From: Woeseiaceae bacterium
GTDB lineage: Bacteria; Pseudomonadota; Gammaproteobacteria; Steroidobacterales; Woeseiaceae
Assembly: GCA_021773095.1 (NCBI GenBank)
Contig: JAJFKR010000028.1
Location: forward strand, 259,885 to 323,884
Direction of reading: 5' to 3'
DNA length: 64,000 bases
Shown: positions 16,025 through 24,562 of the stretch, in pieces
Position numbering within the stretch: the first letter of the stretch is position 1
How the letters are laid out: each line of letters opens with the position of its first letter
The notes under the pieces: generated by a model
Told to the model about the DNA's origin: nothing
Database searches by the model: none
Seen by the model: the letters and a program-made list of their open reading frames with translations, nothing else
Position numbers and translations under genes: made by a program

Positions 16025-18079
16025 TCAATCGTCGTCCAGGAACTTATGTAACCATTGATTGACTTCGTTGTGCCATTGCACCGAGTTGTGCGGTTTGAGT
16101 ACCCAATGGTTCTCGTCCGGGAAGTACAAAAACCTGCTCTCGATCCCGCGTCGTTGAAGCGCCGTAAACGCACCGATGCCCTGCGATACGGGAATACGGT
16201 AGTCGAGCTGGCCATGAATGACGAACATTGGTGTTTGCCAGCGATCGACGTGATTCACCGGATTGTATTTTTCGTAGTTCTTCGGATTCGCGTAGTAAGG
16301 ACCGTCATTTTCCCACTCCGGGAACCACAGTTCTTCGGTCGCGTAATACATCATGCGCTGGTCGAAAACACCGTCGTGATTCACGAGGCAATCAAATCGA
16401 TCCGGCCAGTTGCCGGCGATCCAGTTGACCATGAACCCGCCGTAGGAAGCACCGAGTGCGCAGGTCCTGTTACCGTCGAGAAAGTCGAATTGTTCAAGCG
16501 CCGCTTTGAGGCCCAGCTGTAAATCGCTTAGCGGGTTACCACCCCAATCGCCGGAAATGCTATCCGTGAACTCCTGTCCGTAGCCGGTTGAACCATGGAA
16601 GTCGATAAATACAGCGGCAAAACCCTGACCGGCATAGGTTTGTGGATTCCAGCGGTAGTGAAAGTGATTACCGAAGCTGCCTTGCGGTCCACCGTGAATC
16701 AGGAATGCAACAGGATACTGTGTGCCCTCTTCAAAGCCTGCCGGTTTGACGACGTATCCGTAGACCGTCTCATCATTCGCCCCTTTGAACGTAAATTGCT
16801 CGTAGTCGCCCATCTCGACGTTTTTCAACTGAGCGTCGGAAAAGTGTGTGAGCTGTCGAAGTTCGGCACCATCGGCTGGGAGTACGAAAAGCTCGCTCGG
16901 AGACTTGAGGTCATCCCGGGCAATAACCAAACGTCCGGCCGCGCTGTCAATTGCACTAACGTAACCGTGTTCGACGATTTTATCGGGCAGGCCGCTGGCG
17001 ACGTTAATGCGCCACAGGGTTTTATTGCCAAGATCAGCTGCGTTGGCATAGATAGACGCACCGTCATGAGAGAAAACGATGGATGAAGGCGAGCGATCCC
17101 AGTCGGCCGCCAGCTCTCTCGTATCTCCGCTTTCGAGGTCCCTGATCATGATCCGAAAACGGTCGGCCTCGAAACCGGGTCGCGCCATAGAAAGATAGGC
17201 GAGGCTATTGCCGTCCGGACTGAGTACGGGTTGCGTGTCCCAGGCAGGATTTTCCTCAGTCAGATTAATCGTCGGTCCGTCACCATTGACAGGTGCTGAA
17301 TAAATGTCGAAATTTGTGGATATTGGTTCGGCCGCATCCCGAATACGGGCGACGAAATACGCAGTCGCACCATCGGCTGAAATCGCATACTCTTCGTTGC
17401 CGCCCCACACGCGCGACGGCACGTCGGCGTTTACCTCTTTGCTTACGAGTATCGGTTCGCGGCCCGATGCGATGCCCTCATTCAACGGTATCGAGTACAA
17501 GCGGGAACGCTTGTCTGTCAGCCAATGATCCCAGTGCCGCATGAATATCTGATCGTAGGTAACACCCGTCGTCGGAGACTCATCAAGTTCTTTATCGCGC
17601 GCCGCCGTGCATGCCAGCTCTTCGCAATCAAGATAGGCCTGCAGCGAGACGATGAGACGATCGCCATCTGCGGCAATCTTAAAACTGCCAATGTCGACCG
17701 GTAGTTCGGTGACCTGTGTGGCCTCGCCGCCGTCAACTTCGATTCGCCACACCTGTGATGACTCGCTGCGGGACGAAAGAAAATAGATATGGGTCTGGTC
17801 CGGAGACCAGGCGGGGTCAGTTTCATTGGACTCGTGGCGCGTTAGCTGCCGGATTAGGCCACCGTCAATATCTGCCAGCCACAGATCGTAACGACCCTTG
17901 TCGGCATCCATATCCGTGTTTCGTTTGGTGAAGACAACCTGATTGCCGTCGGGCGAAATGACGGGCGCTCCGATGCGGTCCAGCCGAACGAGGTGGTCGG
18001 CGGTAAATGGTTCTGCCAAGGTGGAGTGGCCGCTGCAGCAACCGAACAAGAGCAAGGCAACCTGAAAGGTGAGTCTCAT
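16025..18079 (-). CDS. S9 family prolyl oligopeptidase / acylaminoacyl-peptidase-like, exported
   Basis: 684 residues. A signal peptide is followed by an N-terminal beta-propeller of TolB/WD-like repeats (GAPVISPDGNQVVFTKRN, DPAWSPDQTHIYFLSS, QPVLSPDGNSLAYLS) and a C-terminal alpha/beta hydrolase. The catalytic triad is visible as GASYGGFMVNW (Ser), GQLDYRIPV (Asp) and DENHWVLKP (His). It probably cleaves short peptides in the periplasm. The start at 18079 is preferred because AGGA lies about 10 bases upstream; the frame extends 8 codons further. Confidence 0.88.
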   Translation of the reverse strand: MRLTFQVALLLFGCCSGHSTLAEPFTADHLVRLDRIGAPVISPDGNQVVFTKRNTDMDADKGRYDLWLADIDGGLIRQLTRHESNETDPAWSPDQTHIYFLSSRSESSQVWRIEVDGGEATQVTELPVDIGSFKIAADGDRLIVSLQAYLDCEELACTAARDKELDESPTTGVTYDQIFMRHWDHWLTDKRSRLYSIPLNEGIASGREPILVSKEVNADVPSRVWGGNEEYAISADGATAYFVARIRDAAEPISTNFDIYSAPVNGDGPTINLTEENPAWDTQPVLSPDGNSLAYLSMARPGFEADRFRIMIRDLESGDTRELAADWDRSPSSIVFSHDGASIYANAADLGNKTLWRINVASGLPDKIVEHGYVSAIDSAAGRLVIARDDLKSPSELFVLPADGAELRQLTHFSDAQLKNVEMGDYEQFTFKGANDETVYGYVVKPAGFEEGTQYPVAFLIHGGPQGSFGNHFHYRWNPQTYAGQGFAAVFIDFHGSTGYGQEFTDSISGDWGGNPLSDLQLGLKAALEQFDFLDGNRTCALGASYGGFMVNWIAGNWPDRFDCLVNHDGVFDQRMMYYATEELWFPEWENDGPYYANPKNYEKYNPVNHVDRWQTPMFVIHGQLDYRIPVSQGIGAFTALQRRGIESRFLYFPDENHWVLKPHNSVQWHNEVNQWLHKFLDDD

Positions 18080-18114
18080 CTGTCTATTCCTATATTTGAA
18101 CATTCATACAACCG

Positions 18115-19005
18115 TTACCAAACCATACTTGATGCCTCAAACACCGGGCCATCAACGCAAACCCGTTTCATTGCTTCGCCGTCGGGCGTTTTGATTTTCA
18201 CCACGCACCCTGCGCACCCGCCGACGGCGCACGCCATGAACTCTTCAACGGAGACCTGGCAAGCCAATCCGTATTTCTCAGCCAGCGCCGCTACGGCTTT
18301 TAGCATGGGCGTCGGACCACAGGAGAATACCTCGACTTTGAGAAGTTCGTCCTCAGTGAGACTTGATAGCCATTGGTCGGCGAGCTCTGTCACGAAGCCG
18401 TCAAAGCAGGCGTCAAAACCCGAGAGTGTTGCCAGCCGGCATGGAATGCCCCAATCCTCGAGTAGCGGCATCGTGGCGCTGACCGTTGCATCAACCCAGG
18501 ATGTTTCCAGCGCCGATATCCGCGGCTCAAATGGGAAAGGTAATTCGGATCCAAGGATTGCCATGGGTGCCCAGTTGCCCGTTTTCTGTCGCAGGTAGTC
18601 AGCGATGAAAATCATCGGTGGTATGCCAACGCCGCCACCGATCAACAAAGTCTTCGGGCGTTCGGTCGATGGCCGAAACGGCTGTCCTATCGGTCCGAGT
18701 ACGTTGACCATGTCTCCTGGGCTCTTTTCCGATAATAGTCGCAGGCCATCACCGACGATCTTGTAAAGAATGTCTATGCAATCGCCCTCGACACGCATGA
18801 TCGATAGCGGTCTTCGCATCGGTAAGGTCACGTCACAGGTAAGGTGAACGAAGTTGCCCGGTTGTGCTGCTGCAGCACACTTCGGTGAGCGAATACGCAT
18901 GACGAACTGGTCACCGGGAAATGCGTCGATGGAGATGACTTTGCCGTCTTCAACAAAGATGGTATTGCGATTACGCTGCGCATCCTGTTGCGCCGTTGTT
19001 ATCAC
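18115..19005 (-). CDS. PyrK-like dihydroorotate dehydrogenase electron-transfer flavoprotein
   Basis: 296 residues of the ferredoxin-reductase fold: an FAD-binding barrel (PMRRPLSIM), an NAD-binding domain (TLLIGGGVGIPPMIFIADYL, VFSCGPTPMLKAVAALAEKYG) and a C-terminal 2Fe-2S site with C-x4-C-x2-C (CAVGGCAGC) and a later Cys (RVCVDGP). This architecture is that of PyrK, the partner of class 1B PyrD, which passes electrons to NAD. Its GTG start overlaps the pyrB stop (GTGA), tying it to pyrimidine synthesis. Most gammaproteobacteria use a quinone-linked PyrD without PyrK, so this partner is unusual. Confidence 0.85.
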   Translation of the reverse strand: MITTAQQDAQRNRNTIFVEDGKVISIDAFPGDQFVMRIRSPKCAAAAQPGNFVHLTCDVTLPMRRPLSIMRVEGDCIDILYKIVGDGLRLLSEKSPGDMVNVLGPIGQPFRPSTERPKTLLIGGGVGIPPMIFIADYLRQKTGNWAPMAILGSELPFPFEPRISALETSWVDATVSATMPLLEDWGIPCRLATLSGFDACFDGFVTELADQWLSSLTEDELLKVEVFSCGPTPMLKAVAALAEKYGLACQVSVEEFMACAVGGCAGCVVKIKTPDGEAMKRVCVDGPVFEASSMVW

Positions 19006-19976
19006 CGTGCACTCATGATTTTGCCGATACGATCGAGTACCGCCATACGCACGGCGACGCCGTTTGTGACCTGCCTCGTGATCACAGACCTCGGGCCATC
19101 GGCAAGCGTGCCTTCTATTTCTATACCGCGGTTCATCGGGCCGGGATGCATGACGATCGCGTCGGGTTTTGCGAATTTCATGTTCTCGTGGCTTACACCG
19201 TAGTTGGCAAAATACTCGTCTATACCAGGCACGCCATCAAGATTACCAATGCGCTCGCGTTGAATCCTGAGCGCCATTACAACATCAGCGTCCTTCAGGC
19301 CATCAGAAATATTGTCGATGATGCGTGCACCCGGAAATCGGTCGGGATCCGGTGCCAGCGCAGCGGGTGAGATCAGGCGCAATTCTCCGACACCCATCGT
19401 TTGCAAGGCCTCCGAAGCCGACATTGCGACCCGCGAATGTTGAATATCTCCGACGATCGCGACCGTCATGTTCTTGAAGTCGGAGTTGTGTTGACGAATC
19501 GTCAATAAATCGAGTAAACCTTGTGTCGGGTGCGAAACATCCGATTCGCCGGCGTTCAGGACACTGACGTGATCTTTGACATTACGGGCGATGTAGGCCG
19601 GGACGCCGTCACTTGCATCACGAACCACCATGACGTCAACCTGCATGGCCTCGAGCGTATGGATTGTATCGAGGATGCTTTCGCCCTTTTTCCGTGATGA
19701 CGTATTCACGTCGAGGTTCAGCACATCAGCGCCCAGGCGGCGACCCGCCAGATCGAATGATGCCCGGGTACGTGTGCTGGGTTCGAAAAACAGATTACCG
19801 ATGGTGCGACCCGCCAGAGACTGGCTGCGGGCCGGCAATGTGCCAGGCGCGGTCAGATAAGCTTCGGCATCGTCCAGCAACTCGGTTAACAACGTTGCGT
19901 CGATTCCATTCAGCGATAATAAATGCCGCAGGTTACCGTTCTTATCAAACTGCAGTTTCGTGTCGTCTTGCTCCAT
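19002..19976 (-). CDS. pyrB: aspartate carbamoyltransferase catalytic subunit
   Basis: Second step of UMP synthesis, joining carbamoyl phosphate and aspartate. The 324 residues carry the carbamoyl-phosphate motif FEPSTRTRASFDLAGRRLGADVLNLD and the aspartate-side sequences MVVRDASDGVPAYIA, GDIQHSRVAMS and VMALRIQRER, ending in HPGPMNRGIEI. In Pseudomonas this gene follows pyrR and precedes a pyrC-like gene. Here there is neither: ruvX precedes it directly and a PyrK-like gene follows. Confidence 0.96.
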   Translation of the reverse strand: MEQDDTKLQFDKNGNLRHLLSLNGIDATLLTELLDDAEAYLTAPGTLPARSQSLAGRTIGNLFFEPSTRTRASFDLAGRRLGADVLNLDVNTSSRKKGESILDTIHTLEAMQVDVMVVRDASDGVPAYIARNVKDHVSVLNAGESDVSHPTQGLLDLLTIRQHNSDFKNMTVAIVGDIQHSRVAMSASEALQTMGVGELRLISPAALAPDPDRFPGARIIDNISDGLKDADVVMALRIQRERIGNLDGVPGIDEYFANYGVSHENMKFAKPDAIVMHPGPMNRGIEIEGTLADGPRSVITRQVTNGVAVRMAVLDRIGKIMSAR

Positions 19977-19998
19977 CGCGGGGGCATTCTACCCAAGC

Positions 19999-20463
19999 CT
20001 AATCGTACTGGCCATCTTCACGATGCATATTGTCAGCCGCCCGCGACGAGAGGTATCTTTCAGCGATAAATACCGCGGCCGCGGAGTCAATCATTTCCTT
20101 CGATATGCGACCGCGCGTGCCAGCCGCCCGGGCCTGTTTCAAAGTCTGCTCCGCCTCAACCGACGTATAGCGTTCATCGACCGTATCGATGTCGAGATCG
20201 TAGCGGCGCAATTCTTCGATGAACGCCAGAACCGCTTCCTGAATATCGCTCGGCGAGCCGTCGGCATGGGATGGCATGCCGACGACGATGCCGTTCGGTC
20301 GCCATTCTTTGACCAGTGCGGCGATCGAGCTGTGATCCACGCCGTCGTCACGATTAGCGATAACGCCCAGCGGGCTCGCGGATTGGGTAACGTCCTGACC
20401 AATGGCGACACCAATGCGGCGTAGCCCAAAATCGAATGCGAGGATTGTCTTGGCTACGGACAA
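19999..20463 (-). CDS. ruvX: Holliday junction resolvase-like protein RuvX (YqgF)
   Basis: 154 residues of the RNase H-like fold: N-terminal ILAFDFGLRRIGVAIGQDVT, GIVVGMPSHADGSPSD, and VDERYTSVEAEQTLK with later D residues (DSAAAVFIAERYL). The family is implicated in pre-16S rRNA 5' processing and in Holliday junction cleavage. It lies one base after yqgE, the usual yqgE-ruvX pair. Confidence 0.93.
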   Translation of the reverse strand: MSVAKTILAFDFGLRRIGVAIGQDVTQSASPLGVIANRDDGVDHSSIAALVKEWRPNGIVVGMPSHADGSPSDIQEAVLAFIEELRRYDLDIDTVDERYTSVEAEQTLKQARAAGTRGRISKEMIDSAAAVFIAERYLSSRAADNMHREDGQYD

Positions 20464-20464
20464 G

Positions 20465-21028
20465 TCAGGCGTGGCCGGCGTCCGGAGAAATACTGGCTAT
20501 GTCGATCCCCAGCAATTGTGCTGCAGAGTTCCAGCGTTCCTCAAAGGGTATGTCGAAGACAATCTCGGGTGTGGCTGTAACGTTAATCCAGGAGTTAGCG
20601 AGCATCTCGTCTTCGATCTGTCCGGGTTCCCAGCCGGCATAGCCAATTGCGACCAGCGATCTGTCCGGGCCGTCGCCGATGGCCATTGCATCGATAACAT
20701 CTCGCGACAACGTTAGTTGAATGTCGTCGGATACGGCCAGTGTGTGTTCGAAACTGTGTTCTTTGCCGTGTAAAACGAAGCCACGTTCGGTACCAACGGG
20801 TCCACCCGACATGACCGGGTTGCTGGCTACTTCGGGGTCGGCGTCTTCGACGGATAGTTGATCGAACAGACCGGATAGTTTCAGGGTCAGAGGGCGATTG
20901 ATGATGATACCCAGCGCGCCGTCGTCGTTATGTTCACAAATCAATGTGACGGTCGAGCTGAAATTCGGGTCCGCCATGCCGGGCATGGCGATAAGTAATT
21001 GATTCGTAAGCAAGCTGTCTGGATCCAT
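20465..21028 (-). CDS. yqgE: YqgE/AlgH family protein
   Basis: 187 residues with the family hallmarks MPGMADPNFSSTVTLICEHNDDGALGIIINRPL, SGGPVGTERGFVLH and YAGWEPGQIEDE. The family is widely conserved beside ruvX; AlgH was linked to regulation of alginate and virulence in Pseudomonas, but no biochemical activity is agreed. The start is the ATG at 21028. Confidence 0.94.
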   Translation of the reverse strand: MDPDSLLTNQLLIAMPGMADPNFSSTVTLICEHNDDGALGIIINRPLTLKLSGLFDQLSVEDADPEVASNPVMSGGPVGTERGFVLHGKEHSFEHTLAVSDDIQLTLSRDVIDAMAIGDGPDRSLVAIGYAGWEPGQIEDEMLANSWINVTATPEIVFDIPFEERWNSAAQLLGIDIASISPDAGHA

Positions 21029-21076
21029 ACAAGCAGTATCTGCGCTAGTGCCCTCGGGTACAAGCGAGGCTTGCGA

Positions 21077-21988
21077 CTACTCGCGGCTGTCAGATACCAG
21101 CTGGTCGGCGAACAGCCATTTGTACTCGAATCGAACGACGTCGTATTCAGCGCTCACTTCGGGCGGGAAGGCGTTGAAAGGCGATGCGCGGTGCAGGATA
21201 TCGAGCGCAGCCAGATCCAGGACGGTCGATCCGCTGGATTTTCGAATGACGGCCTCAGACAGGTTTCCCGACATGTCAATCGCAACCATCAAGGTCGGAC
21301 TACCGGAAATATCATCGAATTCGCCGAGCTGTGGCAAATACACATCGCCAACCGCCTCGATTCGTCGCTTCCAGTTATCAAGATAGGCGGCGATGACGGA
21401 CTCACGTGTGTCGGCGCTAACAATCAGTTGCCGCGGCTCGTCATCGCGGATCAGCATGGTCGCCTGCTCGTCTTGAGGTAATGGCAGGGTGGTTTCGCTG
21501 CCTGCTTCCATGGCTATCGCCGTGCTCGTTTCCGGTTGTGGGTCGGAGCGTGGGTCAATCGCGACCTTGCGATCGTTCTCATCATCTGTTGCCAGTATCT
21601 CATCGGCCGATTGCTCGTGTGCCTGGGCTTCGAGCAGCGCCGTGCCGTCGTCCTGCCCTTCGTTGTCGACCGGTAATGCACTCTGCAGGGGCGCCGCGGG
21701 GCGGACCTGCTCGGTTGTATTGCCGCCACCTTCCTGACTGGCCTGCGCCAGATAAGCCGCTTCATCAGGCCGGTCTATCTGCTGATCCGCATCGGCGACG
21801 ATGGTTACTTCCAGCGATATCGCATCCGCGAACTGATTGGCGATCTCTGGATTGAAGGTGACACCGATAATCAGGATGCCGTGGAACAGTGCCGCGAGGA
21901 AGAGCATTGCAGGCAGCCGGTCAGGAACGACTGGTGCGATCAGTCGCAATTCGTCGAGCGGGTCTGTGTGCAGCGCAATGTTGGCCAT
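21077..21988 (-). CDS. TonB-like energy-transducing protein
   Basis: About 303 residues: a short cytosolic N-terminus, one transmembrane helix (about residues 24-46), a long acidic Q/E/D-rich periplasmic linker, and a C-terminal TonB-type domain with YLDNWKRRIEAVGDVYLPQ, PTLMVAIDMSGNLSEAVIRKSSGSTVLDLAALDILHRASPFNAFPPE. It corresponds in position to TonB3 of Pseudomonas (tonB-gshB-pilG), which is needed for twitching motility and pilus assembly. No exbB or exbD is present here. The start at 21988 is chosen because the longer ORF runs into the upstream hairpin. Confidence 0.8.
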   Translation of the reverse strand: MANIALHTDPLDELRLIAPVVPDRLPAMLFLAALFHGILIIGVTFNPEIANQFADAISLEVTIVADADQQIDRPDEAAYLAQASQEGGGNTTEQVRPAAPLQSALPVDNEGQDDGTALLEAQAHEQSADEILATDDENDRKVAIDPRSDPQPETSTAIAMEAGSETTLPLPQDEQATMLIRDDEPRQLIVSADTRESVIAAYLDNWKRRIEAVGDVYLPQLGEFDDISGSPTLMVAIDMSGNLSEAVIRKSSGSTVLDLAALDILHRASPFNAFPPEVSAEYDVVRFEYKWLFADQLVSDSRE

Positions 21989-22041
21989 ATTCGCGCGAAT
22001 ACTCCGCCATTTTGCGTACAGAAACAAGCGACTAGCCAACA

Positions 22042-22106
22042 AATAGTTACGGTGACAGTGACCTTATCTCCGTGGCGGAGATAAGGTCACTGTCACCGTA
22101 ACTATT
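22042..22106. repeat. perfect 31-bp inverted repeat with 3-base loop at the gshB stop
   Basis: Arms 22042-22072 and 22076-22106 are exact reverse complements separated by TGG. Outside them the pairing continues imperfectly: AGCCAA on the left and TTGGCT on the right, with four extra bases on the left arm. Each arm contains the direct repeat GTGAC-A-GTGAC. It covers the gshB stop codon and lies about 55 bases before the TonB-like gene. It has no T-run typical of a terminator, so a palindromic repeat element or an mRNA-stabilising hairpin are possible. Confidence 0.9.
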
Positions 22107-23061
22107 GGCTGAGTTTTTTCTCTATGGCGTCGAACATCAGGCCCGCGATGTTCAGGTCGAAACTGCGGTCCAGCTCGCGGATTCCTGTGGGACTGGTCAC
22201 GTTGACCTCAGTCATGAAGTCGCCGATGACGTCAATGCCGGCGAACAAGACACCCCGTTCACGCAGAACCGGTCCGACCTCTGCGCAGATGCGCTTGTCA
22301 GCATTCGATAGCTCCTGTCCCTTCGTCGTCGCGCCGGCGACAATATTGCCGCGATTATCGTCGCCGGTCGGGATGCGTGCCAGAGCATAGGGCACCGGCT
22401 CGCCGTCGACCAGCAAAATACGCTTGTCGCCGAGCGTGATTTCGGGAATAAAAACCTGTGCCATCGCGAATTGCCGCCCGTAGTCAGTCAGTGTTTCGAA
22501 AATGACGTTGGCGTTGTTGTCCCCTTTCTTGATGACGAAAATTGAGCGACCACCCATGCCGTCGAGTGGTTTGACGACAATTCGATCGTGCTCCGCAAGG
22601 AATGCCTTCATCTGATCCATAGATCGGGTGACCAGCGTGACCGGTGTGCACTCGGGGAACCAGGCGGTATAGGCCTTTTCATTCATGTCACGCAGCGCTT
22701 GCGGAGCATTGACAATGAGCGCCCCTGCCAGCTCGGCCCGATCAAGCAGGTAGGTGGTGTAGACGTATTCCATATTGAAGGGCGGATCCTTGCGCATGAG
22801 GATCGCATCGAGCCCACCCAGCTCTATATCTCGCTGTTCGCCAAAATCAAACCAGTCGTCGTTGTCATCGCGCACAGTGAGTAGAGTTGAACGCCCAATC
22901 GCCTTGCCCGATAGCATGCTCAGGTCCTGTTGCTCGAAATAATGGATTTCAGCGTCGCGACGAGAAGCCTCCAGCAACATGGCCAGCGATGAGTCTTTCT
23001 TGGCAGTGATTGACCCGATTGGGTCCATCACGATGCCTATTTTCAGTTGTTTTTGAGCCAT
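22102..23061 (-). CDS. gshB: glutathione synthetase
   Basis: ATP-grasp ligase joining gamma-glutamylcysteine and glycine. The 319 residues start with KIGIVMDPIGSI, and include LMRKDPPFNMEYVYTTYLL, VVKPLDGMGGRSIFVIKKGD (ATP-grasp loop) and FAGIDVIGDFMTEVNVTSPTGIREL at the C-terminal active site. It lies immediately upstream of, and divergent from, pilG, as in Pseudomonas. Its last codons lie in the large hairpin at 22042-22106. Confidence 0.97.
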   Translation of the reverse strand: MAQKQLKIGIVMDPIGSITAKKDSSLAMLLEASRRDAEIHYFEQQDLSMLSGKAIGRSTLLTVRDDNDDWFDFGEQRDIELGGLDAILMRKDPPFNMEYVYTTYLLDRAELAGALIVNAPQALRDMNEKAYTAWFPECTPVTLVTRSMDQMKAFLAEHDRIVVKPLDGMGGRSIFVIKKGDNNANVIFETLTDYGRQFAMAQVFIPEITLGDKRILLVDGEPVPYALARIPTGDDNRGNIVAGATTKGQELSNADKRICAEVGPVLRERGVLFAGIDVIGDFMTEVNVTSPTGIRELDRSFDLNIAGLMFDAIEKKLSQ

Positions 23062-23220
23062 CTTTTGTTGTACGGGAGTTGAATCGGCCAGAGGCGGCCA
23101 ACTATACCGTGAAATCTGCTGTAAGCACCGGAAATCTCATGATTTTGCGTAACGTGGCGCGCTTCGTAGCGGGAGTTATGTCAATATGGTAAAAGTCGGT
23201 TTTCAACCTGGGGAAATTTG

Positions 23221-23613
23221 GTGTCAGCTAACGCATCGCGAAGCCTGAGCGGGCTAAAAATACTTGTCGTCGACGACAGCAAAACTATACGTAGAACAGC
23301 AGAGACTCTGTTATCGAAAGAGGGTTGTCAGGTGTTCACCGCGATCGATGGCTTTGATGCATTGTCCAAAATTGCGGATCACCAACCCGATCTGATTTTC
23401 GTCGATATCATGATGCCGCGCCTCGATGGTTACGAGACCTGCTCGTTGATCAAGCACAACAAAGTGTTCAAGCAGACGCCCGTCATTATGCTGTCGAGCA
23501 AGGATGGCTTGTTCGACCGCGCGCGCGGACGAATCGTTGGCTCCGAACAATACCTGACCAAGCCGTTCACGAAAGACGAACTGCTTGGCGCAATTTCCAA
23601 CCAGATTAGCTAA
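23221..23613 (+). CDS. pilG: twitching motility response regulator PilG (CheY-like)
   Basis: A stand-alone receiver domain of 130 residues. The phosphoacceptor is D62 (LIFVDIMMPRLDG), with the acidic pair VVDDS at residues 17-20 and the lysine in LTKPFT. In Pseudomonas PilG promotes pilus extension and cAMP signalling. GTG at 23221 with GGGGA 6 bases upstream is the preferred start; a TTG one codon earlier is also open. It is the first gene of the Pil-Chp operon. Confidence 0.93.
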   Translation: MSANASRSLSGLKILVVDDSKTIRRTAETLLSKEGCQVFTAIDGFDALSKIADHQPDLIFVDIMMPRLDGYETCSLIKHNKVFKQTPVIMLSSKDGLFDRARGRIVGSEQYLTKPFTKDELLGAISNQIS

Positions 23614-23623
23614 GGAGCACTAG

Positions 23624-23989
23624 ATGGCAGTCGTACTCATCATTGATGATTCGCCAACTGAGCTGCATTTGTTTCAGAATATGCTTGAAAAAGCGGGCTT
23701 CGATACGCTTGTCGCAGACAGCGGTGAGGAAGGCCTGAAGGCCGCCAAAACCGCACGTCCTGATTGTATCTTGATGGATGTCGTCATGCCCGGTATGAAC
23801 GGTTTTCAGGCGACCCGGCAATTGACGAAGGATCCGATAACCGCCTCGATACCGGTTATCATGATCACGAACAAGGATCAGGAGACCGACAAGATCTGGG
23901 GTATGCGTCAGGGTGCCGTTGAGTATTTGGTCAAGCCGATCGGTGACAAGCAGCTTGTGGCGATGATTAACACGGTGATGGCCGCCTGA
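23624..23989 (+). CDS. pilH: twitching motility response regulator PilH (CheY-like)
   Basis: A 121-residue receiver domain. D52 in ILMDVVMPGMNG is the phosphorylation site, with IIDDSP at the acidic pocket and LVKPI for the conserved lysine. In Pseudomonas PilH counteracts PilG, promoting retraction or acting as a phosphate sink. It is followed with no gap by pilI (stop TGA, then ATG). Confidence 0.93.
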   Translation: MAVVLIIDDSPTELHLFQNMLEKAGFDTLVADSGEEGLKAAKTARPDCILMDVVMPGMNGFQATRQLTKDPITASIPVIMITNKDQETDKIWGMRQGAVEYLVKPIGDKQLVAMINTVMAA

Positions 23990-24553
23990 ATGGGTAGTTC
24001 CGCAGACCTCGCGGCGTTGGTAGAGCAGCCATTCGAGTTGTTGCAGGAAATGGAGCAGCGCAGTCGTGCTGCACATACAGGTCAGGGCCCGGGCTCCATG
24101 CCGTCCGAATGGGTGGGTGTCGGGTTTCGCATTGGGGAAGAGCAATTCGTTGCCAATCGCGAACAGGTCCGCGAAGTCCTGATGTTGCCCGATTCGATAA
24201 CCCGGGTACCGGGCGCAACGCGCTGGATGCTGGGTATTGCGAATCTGCGCGGCCACTTGCTGCCATTGGTCGACCTCAAACTCATGCTTGGGAGCGGCAG
24301 AACAACCCTGCGTCGAACGGCGCGAGTGATTTCAGTTAACCACCGTGAAGTGCCGGCCGGACTCGTTGTAGACGAGGTTCTGGGATTCCGGCGCTTCATG
24401 GACCATGAATTCGCAAATGAAGCTCCGGAAACCATCGTACGCTGCGATCGTTTCCTGGCCGGGACTTACCAACGTGGTGATGATATCTGGCCGGTTTTTA
24501 ATTTGTTCGATCTAGTCGAAAGCAATGTGTTCCTGCAGGCAGCTGCGGAATGA
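23990..24553 (+). CDS. pilI: CheW-like adaptor PilI
   Basis: 187 residues with a CheW domain (about 38-180): GVGFRIGEEQFVANREQVREVLMLPDSITRVPGATRWMLGIANLRGHLLPLVDLK, then GLVVDEVLGFRRF. It couples the PilJ receptor to the ChpA kinase. It abuts pilH and lies 9 bases before pilJ. Confidence 0.94.
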   Translation: MGSSADLAALVEQPFELLQEMEQRSRAAHTGQGPGSMPSEWVGVGFRIGEEQFVANREQVREVLMLPDSITRVPGATRWMLGIANLRGHLLPLVDLKLMLGSGRTTLRRTARVISVNHREVPAGLVVDEVLGFRRFMDHEFANEAPETIVRCDRFLAGTYQRGDDIWPVFNLFDLVESNVFLQAAAE

Positions 24554-24562
24554 AGGTGAGTC

